Shown here: piece after piece, positions 17,079 through 27,783 of the stretch
How positions within the stretch are numbered: the first letter of the stretch is position 1
Layout: each line of letters opens with the position of its first letter
Assembly (NCBI RefSeq): GCF_000173075.1
Contig: NZ_ABVL01000017.1
Coordinates: 1-64,000, forward strand
From: Chthoniobacter flavus Ellin428
Lineage (GTDB): Bacteria; Verrucomicrobiota; Verrucomicrobiia; Chthoniobacterales; Chthoniobacteraceae
Length of the DNA: 64,000 bases
Direction: 5' to 3'
Translations under genes and position numbers: made by a program
Notes under the pieces: generated by a model
Databases searched by the model: none
Seen by the model: the letters and a program-made list of their open reading frames with translations, nothing else
Told to the model about the DNA's origin: nothing

Positions 17079-18170
17079 CTAATCCAAGAGCTGATACCAA
17101 TTATTCCGGCGCCGCGCCTCGTAGCCGGCATCCTGGATCAGGAACTCGATTTCCTCCTTGGCCAGCCGGAAGCTGGTCCCGGCGGAACTGACCACATTTT
17201 CCTCCATCATGACGGAGCCGAAGTCGTTGGCCCCGTATTTCAGGGCCACCTGACCGATCTTCGGTCCTTGGGTAACCCAGGAACTCTGCAGGTTCTCAAT
17301 ATTGTCCAGGTAAATACGTGAAAGAGCCTGCATGCGCAGGTATTCCCCGCTGCCCACCGGTTCGGCACGGAGCTTGGTGTGCTCAGGTTGGAAGGTCCAG
17401 CAGATGAACGCCGTAAAACCACCCGTGGCGTCCTGTTGCACCCGCAGGCGGTCGAGGTGTTCGATGCGGTCCTCCAGCGTTTCCACGTGGCCGAACATCA
17501 TCGTCGCACTGGAATTGAGCCCGAGTTCGTGGGCGATCTCCATGACCTTGAGCCAATGGTCGCTGTCGCATTTGAGGGGCGCGATGCGATTGCGCACACG
17601 ATCGACGAGGATCTCTCCCCCGCCCCCGGGAATCGAGCCGAGGCCGGCTTCCTTGAATTTCGCGATCACCTCGCGCAGCGGCATCTGGAAGACCTCGGAG
17701 AAGTGGTTGAACTCCGGCGGGGAGAAGCCGTGGATGTTGATGTGCGGATATTTCTCCCGGATGTGGCTGAGCATCGCCAGATACCAGTCGATATCGAGCT
17801 TCGGGTGATGCCCGCCCTGCAGGAGAATCTGCACGCCACCGATGGCAGAGAGTTCGTCGAGCTTCTGGTCGAGTTGCTCGTGGGAAAGCACGTAGTGATC
17901 CTCATCCTTCTCGGTGCGATAGAACGCGCAGAACTTGCAATACACGTTGCAGACGTTCGTGTAGTTGATGTTCCGGTCGATGATGTAGGTGACGATGTCG
18001 TTGCCGCGACCGTCGAAGGCATCCTGCTTGATGAGATTGCGCCGGCGATTGGCCAGCTCGCCGAGTTCGACCAGCGGCAGGAGGTAAAGGGCAAGGGCAT
18101 CTTCGCGAGTGATACGCTCCCCGGCGAGGACTTTGTCGATCAAGGCATCTTCAACTGTGGCTACGGACAT
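17079..18170 (-). CDS. mqnC: Cyclic dehypoxanthinyl futalosine synthase
   Basis: MqnC is the radical SAM enzyme that cyclises dehypoxanthine futalosine in the futalosine route to menaquinone. The iron-sulfur motif is CNVYCKFC, followed by LLQGGHHP and GFSPPEFNHFS, and SIPGGGGEILVDRVR. The C-terminus carries the MqnC signature QSSWVTQGPKIGQVAL and GANDFGSVMMEENVVS. I start it at the ATG at 18170 (MSVATVEDALIDKVL), giving 363 residues, because upstream codons are translated repeat sequence. Partner mqn genes are not in the window, so the pathway is inferred from this gene alone. Confidence 0.95.
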   Translation of the reverse strand: MSVATVEDALIDKVLAGERITREDALALYLLPLVELGELANRRRNLIKQDAFDGRGNDIVTYIIDRNINYTNVCNVYCKFCAFYRTEKDEDHYVLSHEQLDQKLDELSAIGGVQILLQGGHHPKLDIDWYLAMLSHIREKYPHINIHGFSPPEFNHFSEVFQMPLREVIAKFKEAGLGSIPGGGGEILVDRVRNRIAPLKCDSDHWLKVMEIAHELGLNSSATMMFGHVETLEDRIEHLDRLRVQQDATGGFTAFICWTFQPEHTKLRAEPVGSGEYLRMQALSRIYLDNIENLQSSWVTQGPKIGQVALKYGANDFGSVMMEENVVSSAGTSFRLAKEEIEFLIQDAGYEARRRNNWYQLLD

Positions 18171-18180
18171 AAACGGACAG

Positions 18181-18392
18181 AACATCCAACATCCAACACC
18201 CAACGTCCAACACGCAAATGCGGCAAAGAGCACGAGTTCGCGTGGCAGGGAGCTGGCTGGTGGGAGGGAAGGGAAAAACATCCAACATCCAACGCTCAAC
18301 ATCCAACATCCAATGGCGCAAGCTCTCTTCGGGGACCGGCTGGTGGTCGGAGCATTGGATGTTGGATGTTGGGCGTTGGGTGTTGGATGTTT
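18181..18392. repeat. Degenerate heptamer hairpin (TTGGATG type)
   Basis: Blocks of CATCCAACATCCAAC variants at about 18182-18213 and 18279-18313 face the complementary block GTTGGATGTTGGGCG at about 18354-18391, around a non-repetitive loop. It ends 17 bases past the stop codon of pyrD. A single-sided block of the same word is at 40478-40517. Confidence 0.8.
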
Positions 18393-18409
18393 GCGCCGGA
18401 GGCGCCGCC

Positions 18410-19417
18410 CTACCCTCGCTGCAGCAGCGCCTGGCAGATCTTCCCGATCAACCCCGGGCCTTCGTAGATGTAGCCGGTGTAGAGCTGCACGAGCGCGGCG
18501 CCGGCGTCGAATTTTTCCAAGGCCGCATCGGCGTTCATGATGCCGCCGACGGCGATGACCGGGACTTTGCTGTGCTTGGTGATGAAGCGGATGATCTCGG
18601 TGGAACGGGCTTGCAGCGGGGCGCCGCTGAGACCGCCCTGGGTGCGCTGCGCTTCCGGGATGCTGGTGTGGTCGATCGTGGTGTTCGTCGCGATGATGCC
18701 GGCGATCTTGTGTTCCTCGACGAGAGCGAGGATTTCCTCGATGGCTTCCCACTGCAGGTCGGGCGCGATCTTCACCAGCACGGGTCTGCCGGAGGTGTTA
18801 CGCCGCTGGACATGGCCGAGCAATTCATCGAGCGCCGCGCGATCCTGCAAGTTGCGCAGCCCCGGAGTATTCGGCGACGAGACGTTGAGCACAAAGTAGT
18901 CTCCAAAATGCTGGAGACGCTCGAAGGAGAGCAGGTAATCCGCCGTCGCCTCGGCCAGCGGCGTGACCTTGGATTTGCCGAGGTTGATGCCCACCGGGAC
19001 CGTCGGCCAATGGCCGGATTCCTTCAGACGCTGCAGACGTGAGGCAACCAGGTCGCAGCCGTCGTTGTTGAAGCCGAGGCGGTTGATGAGCGCGCGCGAT
19101 TGCGGGATACGGAAGATGCGCGGCTTGGGATTGCCGGGCTGCGACCGCGCGGTGATGGTGCCGATTTCCGCGAAGCCGAAGCCGAGCCCCTCCCACGCCG
19201 GCAAGGCCACGCCGTTCTTGTCAAAGCCGGCGGCCAGTCCCACGGGATTCGGGAAACGCAGACCGAAGACCGTGCGCTCGAGCCGCGGGTCGGGCTTCGG
19301 GGCGAAGCGCCGGAGCAATGGCCCGGTCAGCGCCAGCGCGTCCATGGCGAGATGGTGCACCTTCTCGGGATCGCCGAGGAACAAAAAGGGACGGATGACT
19401 TCTTTGTAGAGATTCAT
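18410..19417 (-). CDS. pyrD: Dihydroorotate dehydrogenase (quinone), class 2
   Basis: PyrD oxidises dihydroorotate to orotate in pyrimidine synthesis, passing electrons through FMN to membrane quinone. The 335-residue protein begins with the N-terminal membrane-association helices typical of class 2 (RPFLFLGDPEKVHHLAMDAL), then NPVGLAAGFDKNG, the catalytic serine region NVSSPNTPGLRNLQ, the FMN lysine motif KIAPDL and the C-terminal phosphate-binding AVGGIM and YTGYIYEGPG. It follows mnmE in the same direction. Confidence 0.96.
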   Translation of the reverse strand: MNLYKEVIRPFLFLGDPEKVHHLAMDALALTGPLLRRFAPKPDPRLERTVFGLRFPNPVGLAAGFDKNGVALPAWEGLGFGFAEIGTITARSQPGNPKPRIFRIPQSRALINRLGFNNDGCDLVASRLQRLKESGHWPTVPVGINLGKSKVTPLAEATADYLLSFERLQHFGDYFVLNVSSPNTPGLRNLQDRAALDELLGHVQRRNTSGRPVLVKIAPDLQWEAIEEILALVEEHKIAGIIATNTTIDHTSIPEAQRTQGGLSGAPLQARSTEIIRFITKHSKVPVIAVGGIMNADAALEKFDAGAALVQLYTGYIYEGPGLIGKICQALLQRG

Positions 19418-19444
19418 GCAAAAACAGCCGCAGGGGCCAGAGAG

Positions 19445-20770
19445 CTACTTTCCAATACAGAATGTGCTGAAGATTTTGCCGAGTATTTCCTCACTATCGG
19501 CCTTGCCTACCACGTCGCCCACCGCGTCCAACGCCCCGCGCAATTCTTCGGCGACAAATTCCGGCGACATCTCACCGGTCAATGCCCCGCGCGCCGCCTC
19601 GATGAAACCACGCGCCCGGCCAAGGCAATCCGCATGGCGCGCATTGATGGCCAGCGACCAGTCGCGGTGCGTGGTCGATCCCCCCGCGATCCGGGCGACG
19701 ATCGCCTTGGTGAGCGCATCGATGCCCTTGTTCTTCAGGCACGAAATGCGCACCGCATCGATCTTCCGCCAGCCGGGATGCTCGCCGAGATCGGTTTTAT
19801 TCAAGACCGTGAGGACCGTGCCATTCGCCTCTTCGCTGGGCGGCTCACTGGCGTCGAAAACATGCAGGGCGAGATCGGCGCGCGCGAGTTCCTGCCAGGT
19901 GCGCTTCATGCCCTCTTGCTCGAGTTCATCATCGCTCACGCGCACCCCGGCGGTGTCAATCAGGCGGATGGGCAAGCCACCGAGGTTGATCGTCTCCTCG
20001 ATAACATCGCGCGTCGTGCCCGGGCGCGGGCTCACGATGGCGCGCTCGTGGCCGAGCAGCAGATTGAGCAGCGACGATTTGCCGACGTTCGGCGCGCCGT
20101 AGATGACCGTGCGCACGCCCTCGCGCAAGACCTTGCCGCGATCCGCGGTGGCCAGCAGCGCTTCCAGGTCCGCCCGCGCGGCATCCATTTTGGCCAGCAG
20201 GTCCACGCCGCTGTCGGGGTCGATGTCTTCGTCGGGAAAATCGATGTAGGCTTCGACGTTGGCCAGCAGTTCGATGATCGTCTCGCGCAAGGCGCGGATG
20301 CACTCGCCCAAGCGGCCTTCGAGTTGCTCGGTCGCCGCGCGCATGGCCAGGTCGGTCTGCGCGCTGATCAGATCCATGACCGCTTCCGCCTGGGTGAGGT
20401 CCATCTTGTGATGGAGATACGCGCGCTGGGTAAATTCGCCTGGCTCCGCCGAACGCGCCCCGGACTTCAAGAGCGCCCCGAGGATGCGCCGCGAAACCAG
20501 CACGCCGCCGTGACAGGAGATCTCCACCACATCCTCACCGGTATAGCTGTGCGGCCCGCGGAAGACGGTCAGCAGCACGTCATCCAGCTTGCGCTTCTTC
20601 GCATCGTAGACCGCGCCGTAGTGCTGCACCCGCGGCACGAGTTCTGTCACCGGCTTTTTCCCGCGGAAAATGGCACCGGCGATCCCGGCCGCGCGCGGAC
20701 CGCTCAAGCGCAGCAAAGCGATCGCCCCTTCACCGAAGGGTGTCGAAATGGCAGCGATCGTGTCGTTCAT
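19445..20770 (-). CDS. mnmE: tRNA modification GTPase MnmE
   Basis: MnmE, with MnmG, installs the aminomethyl-type group at C5 of wobble uridine. I start it at the ATG at 20770 (MNDTIAAISTPFGEGAIALL), which gives 441 residues and matches the family N-terminus; 11 upstream codons are left out. The tetrahydrofolate-binding domain (SCHGGVLVSRRIL) and the helical domain flank a Ras-like G domain with GAPNVGKSSLLN, the switch GTTRDV, the DTAG motif and NKTD. The protein ends with the conserved catalytic FCIGK. Confidence 0.97.
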   Translation of the reverse strand: MNDTIAAISTPFGEGAIALLRLSGPRAAGIAGAIFRGKKPVTELVPRVQHYGAVYDAKKRKLDDVLLTVFRGPHSYTGEDVVEISCHGGVLVSRRILGALLKSGARSAEPGEFTQRAYLHHKMDLTQAEAVMDLISAQTDLAMRAATEQLEGRLGECIRALRETIIELLANVEAYIDFPDEDIDPDSGVDLLAKMDAARADLEALLATADRGKVLREGVRTVIYGAPNVGKSSLLNLLLGHERAIVSPRPGTTRDVIEETINLGGLPIRLIDTAGVRVSDDELEQEGMKRTWQELARADLALHVFDASEPPSEEANGTVLTVLNKTDLGEHPGWRKIDAVRISCLKNKGIDALTKAIVARIAGGSTTHRDWSLAINARHADCLGRARGFIEAARGALTGEMSPEFVAEELRGALDAVGDVVGKADSEEILGKIFSTFCIGK

Positions 20771-20986
20771 GGAGGCCCGCATGTTAGAGACATCGCGGCG
20801 CAAGGCAAAGGTGTGTCGCCAAAAATTTCTGCGCGGCGGTGGCGGGGCGGGAAATCACGGATGGATGCGTTTGGCAAAGGGCGACAAACAGTATGGATAG
20901 ATAGCAAAAGTCGTGCGGCGCATGCCCGAGGCAGCAGCCAGCCGACACCTCTGGGAGACTGAAACCATTCACGCCTCCCTTCGCGG

Positions 20987-21172
20987 GTCATTCTGAGCGG
21001 AGTGGAAGGAGTGTAACGACTGGAACGCAGTCGAAGAACCCCGTCGCTTTACCAGAGATCATCGCTGGTTATTCGGCGGGGTTTGCCCCGCAGTCCCATA
21101 GGCGTCTCGCGGACTCGGCTTTCGACTCCGCGCCCCGCCACCTGACCACCGGGGCGCTCCGCTCAGAATGAC
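20987..21172. repeat. Dispersed ~190-bp inverted-repeat element, copy 3
   Basis: The ends are GTCATTCTGAGCGGAGTGG and CGCTCCGCTCAGAATGAC. The left half is nearly identical to copy 2 (AAGGAGTGTAACGACTGGAA), and the core CAGTCCCATAGGCGTCTCGC is shared with copies 2 and 4. It occupies part of the 588-base interval between mnmE and hisC, in which I see no gene. Confidence 0.8.
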
Positions 21173-21280
21173 ACGCGAAAGGGGGCGCGAATATCTCACA
21201 GTCCGTGAGATCTGCGCTCATTGGAGCGAAATCCGCGGCATTTGTCACTCCTCGGAGAAGCTGCTGTAGCGGCCGTCGAA

Positions 21281-21353
21281 GAATAGGAGGAATAGGAAAA
21301 ATGGGAGCTATAGGAATCCTATCAGTCCTATATCTCCTATTCCTCCTATCTCC
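21281..21353. repeat. Degenerate heptamer hairpin (AATAGGAGG type)
   Basis: GAATAGGAGGAATAGGAA and variants run into GGAATCC, and the complement TCCTATTCCTCC runs out, forming a stem of about 35 bp. It ends 5 bases past the hisC stop codon, as expected for a 3'-end structure. Same word as 8361-8446. Confidence 0.8.
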
Positions 21354-21358
21354 CCAGC

Positions 21359-22477
21359 CTACGCTGGCACCGGCTCGCGGATTGCGAGATTGGGCAGCAC
21401 CTTGAGCTCTTTCAAGAAGCGCTCGTTCTGCTCCATAGTGCCGATGCTCACGCGGATCCACTCGGGCAGACCGTAGCTGGTCATATCGCGCACGATCACC
21501 CCGCGCTTCATCAGCGCCTGGAAGACCGCTTTGCTGTCCCCCACTTTCACGAGAACGAAATTGGCGAAGCTGGGCACGTAGTCGAGTCCCATCGCGGCGA
21601 ACTCACGCTGGAGATAATCGCGGCCTTCGATGGTGATGTCGCGCGTCTTGCGCTGGTGCTCGTCGTCGAGCAAACCCGCGAGCGCGCCGGCTTGGGCGAT
21701 GCCGTTCACGTTGAAAGGCTGCCGCGTCTTCTGCAGCACCTCGACGAGTTCCGGCTTGGCCAGGCCGTAACCGATCCGCAAGTTGGCCAGACCCTGGATC
21801 TTCGAGAAGGTGCGCAGCACAACCACATTCCGCCCTTCGCGGATGTACTTCAGCGTGTCCGGCGGATTTTCGAGGAACTCGTAGTAGGCCTCATCGAACA
21901 CCACGATTACGTGATCCGGCACCTTCGCCATGAAACGGTCGATCTCAGCCTGCGAGAGCAGCGTCCCGGTCGGGTTGTTTGGATTGGCGATGAAAACTTC
22001 CTTGGTTTTCGGCGTGATCGCCTTGGCCATGGCATCGAGATCGTGGGCAAAATTCGGGTCTGCCACCTCGACGGTCGTTGCGCCAAAGAGCGTGGCCATG
22101 AGCTTGTAGACGACGAAAGCATGCCGCGCGACGACGATCTCATCGCCGGCATTGAGGAAAGCCTTGCCGATGAACTCGATGATTTCATTCGAGCCGCAGC
22201 CGAGAATCACTTGGTTCCGCGCAAAGCCGAACTTCTGCGCGATGCCCTCGCGAAGGTAATAACCGCCGCCATCAGGGTAGAAATTGGCCCGCTCCAGCGC
22301 CTCGTGCATGGCCGTGAGCGCCTTGGGCGACGGACCGAGAGGGTTTTCGTTGGAGGCCAGCTTGATGATTTCGCTGGGTTTGAGACCGAGTTCGCGCGCC
22401 ACATCCTCGATCGGCTTGCCAGGCTCGTAGGAGACGAGGTCGTGCAGCCAGGGGTGGGCAGTATTCCAGAGTGACAT
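21359..22477 (-). CDS. hisC: Histidinol-phosphate aminotransferase
   Basis: HisC transaminates imidazole acetol phosphate in histidine synthesis. I start it at the ATG at 22477 (MSLWNTAHPWLHDLVSYEPG), giving 372 residues; upstream codons are translated repeat sequence. Family features are the fold-type I aminotransferase signature SNENPLGPSPKA, the cofactor-contacting NNPTGT and FDEAYYEF, and the PLP lysine in RTFSKIQGLANLRIGYG. Closely related aromatic aminotransferases share these motifs, so HisC versus a related amino acid aminotransferase is not certain. No other his genes are nearby. Confidence 0.9.
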   Translation of the reverse strand: MSLWNTAHPWLHDLVSYEPGKPIEDVARELGLKPSEIIKLASNENPLGPSPKALTAMHEALERANFYPDGGGYYLREGIAQKFGFARNQVILGCGSNEIIEFIGKAFLNAGDEIVVARHAFVVYKLMATLFGATTVEVADPNFAHDLDAMAKAITPKTKEVFIANPNNPTGTLLSQAEIDRFMAKVPDHVIVVFDEAYYEFLENPPDTLKYIREGRNVVVLRTFSKIQGLANLRIGYGLAKPELVEVLQKTRQPFNVNGIAQAGALAGLLDDEHQRKTRDITIEGRDYLQREFAAMGLDYVPSFANFVLVKVGDSKAVFQALMKRGVIVRDMTSYGLPEWIRVSIGTMEQNERFLKELKVLPNLAIREPVPA

Positions 22478-22536
22478 AGGGGCGGTGACGTTAGCCTGCA
22501 GTTGGGAAAATGCCAGCGGGAAGGAGGGGCGGAGAA

Positions 22537-22694
22537 GTTGAGAGTTCAGGGTTGAGAGTTGAGAGTCCGCCGCTTTGCCACTGTAGTCGCCGCTCCGCGG
22601 CAAAGTATTTCGACAAACCTACGCGCGGAGCGCGCTCAAATACGGTCACGTGGAGGACTCTCAACCCTCAACCCTCAACCCTCAACTATCAACT
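22537..22694. repeat. Degenerate heptamer hairpin (GTTGAGA type)
   Basis: GTTGAGAGTTCAGGGTTGAG and variants on the left pair with ACTCTCAACCCTCAACCC and variants on the right around a loop of about 75 bases. It ends 5 bases past the stop codon of the kinase gene. Confidence 0.8.
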
Positions 22695-22699
22695 TCCCC

Positions 22700-24551
<1,852 letters not shown>

Positions 24552-24561
24552 GGCGAAGCCA

Positions 24562-25284
24562 CTAGCTTGCCGCCACTAACAATTTAGTCAATTCACTATC
24601 CACTTCGGCTTGATTTCGGACGGTGTCGCCCACCAGGCGGCGGAGGAGCTCCCGATACCGCTGCCGATACCGAAAAACCGCCACATGCAGGGCGCTGACC
24701 GACGTGCCGGTCTTCGACGCCACCTCGCCATATCGCTCTTCGCCCCCGCTAAAGCTCAGGAATTGCTGCAGATGGGGCACCAGAGCCCCCCTACCGTCGT
24801 TAGTGAACTCCTCCTTCAGCGTCTCGATGGTCAATTCCAGCGCCCCGAGCGCCCAACGACGGGTAAAGACATCGTCCGGCGCCCGCTGGGTCTCGCGCAA
24901 AAAGCGGCGCTCCGCTTGCGCCCGGTCGAAGAAAGGACGCAGTTCGAGGGATTGGGCATCGGCATCGGGCAACCCCGCGGCGACATAGGCCGCCAGCCGC
25001 CGTTGCAAGAATTCCTGATACCGCTCGACGTCCTCCTCATTCGGGTTGGGAGGATCGCACGAGAGCAGTCGCGCGAAAAAGTGGTCGGTGCGCACGTCGG
25101 CCTCCTCGGCCAGCAGCCCATTGGCGCGCAACCACGCATAGACACTTTGCGCCGCACGCGTCGCCAACTGCGACATCGCCTCGCGATGCCCCAGGACCGC
25201 GGCATCCCACAAGCTGCGAAACGGTTTGCTAGCCACCGTGGGCATTTCGTCGGGAATGGAAGGTGGCATGGGAACGCTCAGCAT
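24562..25284 (-). CDS. ECF-like sigma factor
   Basis: This 240-residue protein resembles the sigma-70-family proteins that accompany Ser/Thr kinase genes in Verrucomicrobia and Planctomycetes. A region-4-like helix-turn-helix lies near the C-terminus (RYGEVASKTGTSVSALHVAV then RYRQRYRELLRR). The N-terminal part is helical, and a canonical region 2 is hard to recognise, so promoter recognition is inferred. Ten bases separate its stop from the kinase ATG. An upstream in-frame ATG pair leaves the exact start open. Confidence 0.78.
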   Translation of the reverse strand: MLSVPMPPSIPDEMPTVASKPFRSLWDAAVLGHREAMSQLATRAAQSVYAWLRANGLLAEEADVRTDHFFARLLSCDPPNPNEEDVERYQEFLQRRLAAYVAAGLPDADAQSLELRPFFDRAQAERRFLRETQRAPDDVFTRRWALGALELTIETLKEEFTNDGRGALVPHLQQFLSFSGGEERYGEVASKTGTSVSALHVAVFRYRQRYRELLRRLVGDTVRNQAEVDSELTKLLVAAS

Positions 25285-25388
25285 AGCGCCATTTGGAGAT
25301 AAAGCGTCAAGCGCGAGGAAAATCGGCGTGCATTCAATCGAATACGCAGCTTGTGATCGCCTCCGATGCGGTTACCATTCGTTAACCC

Positions 25389-25610
25389 ATGACACCCGAT
25401 GCGCTGAAAAATCTGGTCTACGCCGCGCCATTCCGGGCCTTTACCATCCACACCGAGGACGGCCGCTCCGTGCCCGTCCCCCACCCCGATTTCATCTCGA
25501 TCTCGCCGACCGGCCGGGCCGCGGTCGTCCACACCGACGGCGAGAAATTCGAGATCATCCAGGTCTCCCAGATCGCCGAAGCGACGATCGAAAAAGGCTC
25601 GAAGGCGTAA
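25389..25610 (+). CDS. Small conserved-looking cytoplasmic protein, function unknown
   Basis: This 73-residue protein has no signal peptide or membrane segment. Its pattern (MTPDALKNLVYAAPFRAFTI then HTEDGRSVPVPHPDFISISP, then IQVSQIAEATIE) suggests a compact beta-rich fold. I recall similar small proteins in Verrucomicrobia and Planctomycetes but cannot assign a role. It is divergent from the sigma gene, with 104 bases between them. Confidence 0.72.
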   Translation: MTPDALKNLVYAAPFRAFTIHTEDGRSVPVPHPDFISISPTGRAAVVHTDGEKFEIIQVSQIAEATIEKGSKA

Positions 25611-25624
25611 GCCGTATTGCGGGA

Positions 25625-25920
25625 GCGGTGGCGGAAGCCATCGACCCGAGGGATGCGCTCCGGCGCGTTCCCCAATGCCAGCCCGAAGGGCTGCCGGACC
25701 GTAGCCGGGGGTAAGCAAGCTTGCGAGCGCCACCCCCGGAACACCCGTCATCCACGGGTTCCATCCCGGAGGGATGGCGGAATCTCCCCTCCGTGAGAAA
25801 TTCCGGCACCACCTTCGGGGTGCATTCATTTGTGGATGATTTCCGGGGGTATCACTCGCAGACTCGCTCAACCCCCGGGCTACGATCCATCAGCCCTCCG
25901 GGCTGAGACCAACGCACGCT
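25625..25920. repeat. Intergenic palindromic repeat block
   Basis: The 437-base interval before the esterase gene has no credible gene but is full of short palindromes: CAGCCCGAAGGGCTG, CCATCCCGGAGGGATGG, a CCGGGGGT / ACCCCCGG pair and CAGCCCTCCGGGCTG. Similar blocks are common beside genes in Verrucomicrobia and Planctomycetes, and a shorter relative (GGAGGGATGCGCTCC) lies near 10399-10413. Limits are approximate. Confidence 0.6.
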
Positions 25921-26047
25921 CAACGGATACACTGAACTCTGCGGGTCTCACTGAGCCCGGCTACAACGCCCCAGGAATTCTCCTGTAAATCCGCCCGCTC
26001 GCGGGTTTGCATTTGCGTCCCGCTTCTCACCCAGCCACAAAACTCCC

Positions 26048-26917
26048 ATGCGTCTCCTCCCCTTCGCCCTCACCTGCCTTTTCGCTGCGCCGGTTCTCGC
26101 CGCCAATGACTACCAGCTCGGCCCGGATTCCCAGCCGCAGGATGTCCCGCACGGCGAGGTGAAAAAGGCGGTGCTCGCCGACAGCAAGGTTTTCCCCGGC
26201 ACGACCCACGACTACTGGGTCTATGTGCCGAAGCAATACGACGGCAAGAAACCGGCCTGTCTCATGGTCTTCTTCGATGGCGGCGGTTACGAAAAGCCCG
26301 ATGGCGGCACGCGCGCGACCGTGGTCTTCGACAATCTCATCGCCAAAAAGGAAATGCCGGTGACGATCGGCGTCTTCGTCAACCCGGGCACCGTCAAGGC
26401 CAGCGCGCCGCCGGCCAAGGATCGCAGCAACCGCAGCTACGAGTATGACTCGACCGGCGACACGAATGTTCGCTTCGTCCTCGAGGAACTCCTGCCGGAA
26501 GCGACCAAGGGGCTCAACATCACCACCGATCCGAACGGCCACGCCGTGGCGGGTATCAGCAGCGGCGGCATCGCGGCCTTCACCGCCGCGTGGGAAAAGC
26601 CGGATTACTTTCACAAGGTCGTGAGTTGGATCGGCAGCTTCACCAATATCCGGGGCGGTTTCGTTTACCCGGCGCTCATCCGCCAATCGAAAACCGCGCC
26701 GAAACCGATCCGCGTCTATTTGGAGGATGGCTCGAACGACCTCGATAATCTGCACGGCAACTGGCCGCTCTCCAGCCAGGACATGGCCGCGGCGCTGAAA
26801 TTCGCCGGCTACGATTACAAATTCGAACTCGGCGACGGCGCCCACTCCGGTAAACAGGGCGCGTCCCTCTTCCCCGACACGCTGCGCTGGCTCTGGCGCG
26901 ACTGGCCGAAGGAGTGA
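26048..26917 (+). CDS. Secreted alpha/beta-hydrolase, enterochelin-esterase-like
   Basis: This 289-residue protein carries a signal peptide (MRLLPFALTCLFAAPVLAAN) and an esterase-D type fold. A WVYVPKQYDGKKPACLMVFF strand region leads to the nucleophile serine in GISSGGIAAF, the acid is probably in EDGSNDLDN and the histidine in GDGAHSGK. This family includes siderophore esterases and plant cell-wall feruloyl esterases. No iron-uptake genes are nearby, whereas a DUF1080 protein and other glycan-related enzymes are, so a carbohydrate-ester substrate is my inference. Confidence 0.85.
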   Translation: MRLLPFALTCLFAAPVLAANDYQLGPDSQPQDVPHGEVKKAVLADSKVFPGTTHDYWVYVPKQYDGKKPACLMVFFDGGGYEKPDGGTRATVVFDNLIAKKEMPVTIGVFVNPGTVKASAPPAKDRSNRSYEYDSTGDTNVRFVLEELLPEATKGLNITTDPNGHAVAGISSGGIAAFTAAWEKPDYFHKVVSWIGSFTNIRGGFVYPALIRQSKTAPKPIRVYLEDGSNDLDNLHGNWPLSSQDMAAALKFAGYDYKFELGDGAHSGKQGASLFPDTLRWLWRDWPKE

Positions 26918-26922
26918 TTCGC

Positions 26923-27566
26923 TTACTCGAGCACCTGAATCTTTAGGTTCTTATACCACACCGGCGCCTGCGCCTTGCCGTGCAGGCCTTGCAGACCAAT
27001 CGGGCCGGTGTGAGACCAATCCTTTAGCGCGACCTTGAACTTGTTCGGCGTGCCGTCAGGATTTTTGCCCTTTTCCGTCCAGTCGTTGAGGTCGGCGTGG
27101 ATCACTTCCTCGCCGTTGAAGACGACGATGATGACGCTGCCTTTGCATGTGATGGTGTAGTGGTTCCACTCACCCGCCGGCTTGTTCATATCCTTTTTCG
27201 GCGGCATCGCATCGTAGATGGCGGCGACCATGCCATACTTGCTGCCGTCGGTGTTTTCGTGCACCTGGATCTCCGGCGCGGCGAGCGTGTCCTTGATATT
27301 GCCGGAGCGCAGGAAGACGCCGCTGTTGGATTCCTTCGCGACCTGAAATCGAGATCGAGAATGAAGTTCGAATACGAGTCCTTCGTCCAGAGAGTCTCGT
27401 GATCCTTCGCGACCAGCTCGCCGTTGTCCCATTTCCAATGCTCGGCATTCGTGGCGTTGGAAAGGTCCGGAGCGAAGAGGTCTTTCGCGTCGGCAGCGAA
27501 AGCGGAAGCAGCTCCGCAAACGACGAGCGCGGCGGTGAGGAAGGTTCGAGGGGCGAGGAAGTGCAT
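26923..27566 (-). CDS. DUF1080 / 3-keto-disaccharide hydrolase-like protein (frameshifted)
   Basis: The first frame (27566 to about 27346) encodes a signal peptide (MHFLAPRTFLTAALVVCGAA) and the first strands up to NFILDLDF. The second (to 26923) continues VAKESNSGVFLRSGNIKDT, then GEWNHYTITCKG, PIGLQGLHGK and WYKNLKIQVLE. Together they make a complete DUF1080 domain, a lectin-like jelly roll found in secreted glycoside-processing proteins of Planctomycetes and Verrucomicrobia. One missing base at GATTTCAGG (27340-27350) causes the break; restoring it gives about 214 residues. The stop lies 5 bases from the convergent esterase stop. Confidence 0.85.
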
Positions 27567-27636
27567 CCGGCCAAGAGAGATGGTTCGGAATCAGACCTCA
27601 ATCCCGAAATTGCGGGTCCGAGGAAGAAAGGGGGAT

Positions 27637-27765
27637 GGCCACAAAAAGGCACAAAAGGCGCAAAAAAAGCATGCCCTGGCCGACTTTGAGTTTCGTAGAA
27701 AACGCGGAGGAGCGGAGAAGAGTTTCGAACGAAATCCTTTTGTGCCCTTTGTGCCTTTTTGTGGC
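27637..27765. repeat. Degenerate-repeat hairpin (GGCACAAAA type)
   Basis: GGCCACAAAAAGGCACAAAA on the left pairs with TTTTGTGCCCTTTGTGCC and TTTTTGTGGC on the right around a loop of about 70 bases. It ends 18 bases past the NUDIX stop codon. A second hairpin of the same word is at 61421-61556. Confidence 0.8.
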
Positions 27766-27783
27766 TACCTCCGTTTTTCGCCG

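Noticed and set aside
18181..18392. Possible CRISPR array in the repeated heptamer blocks
   Set aside because: The repeats are short, degenerate, directly adjacent and mirrored, without unique spacers; no cas gene is present.
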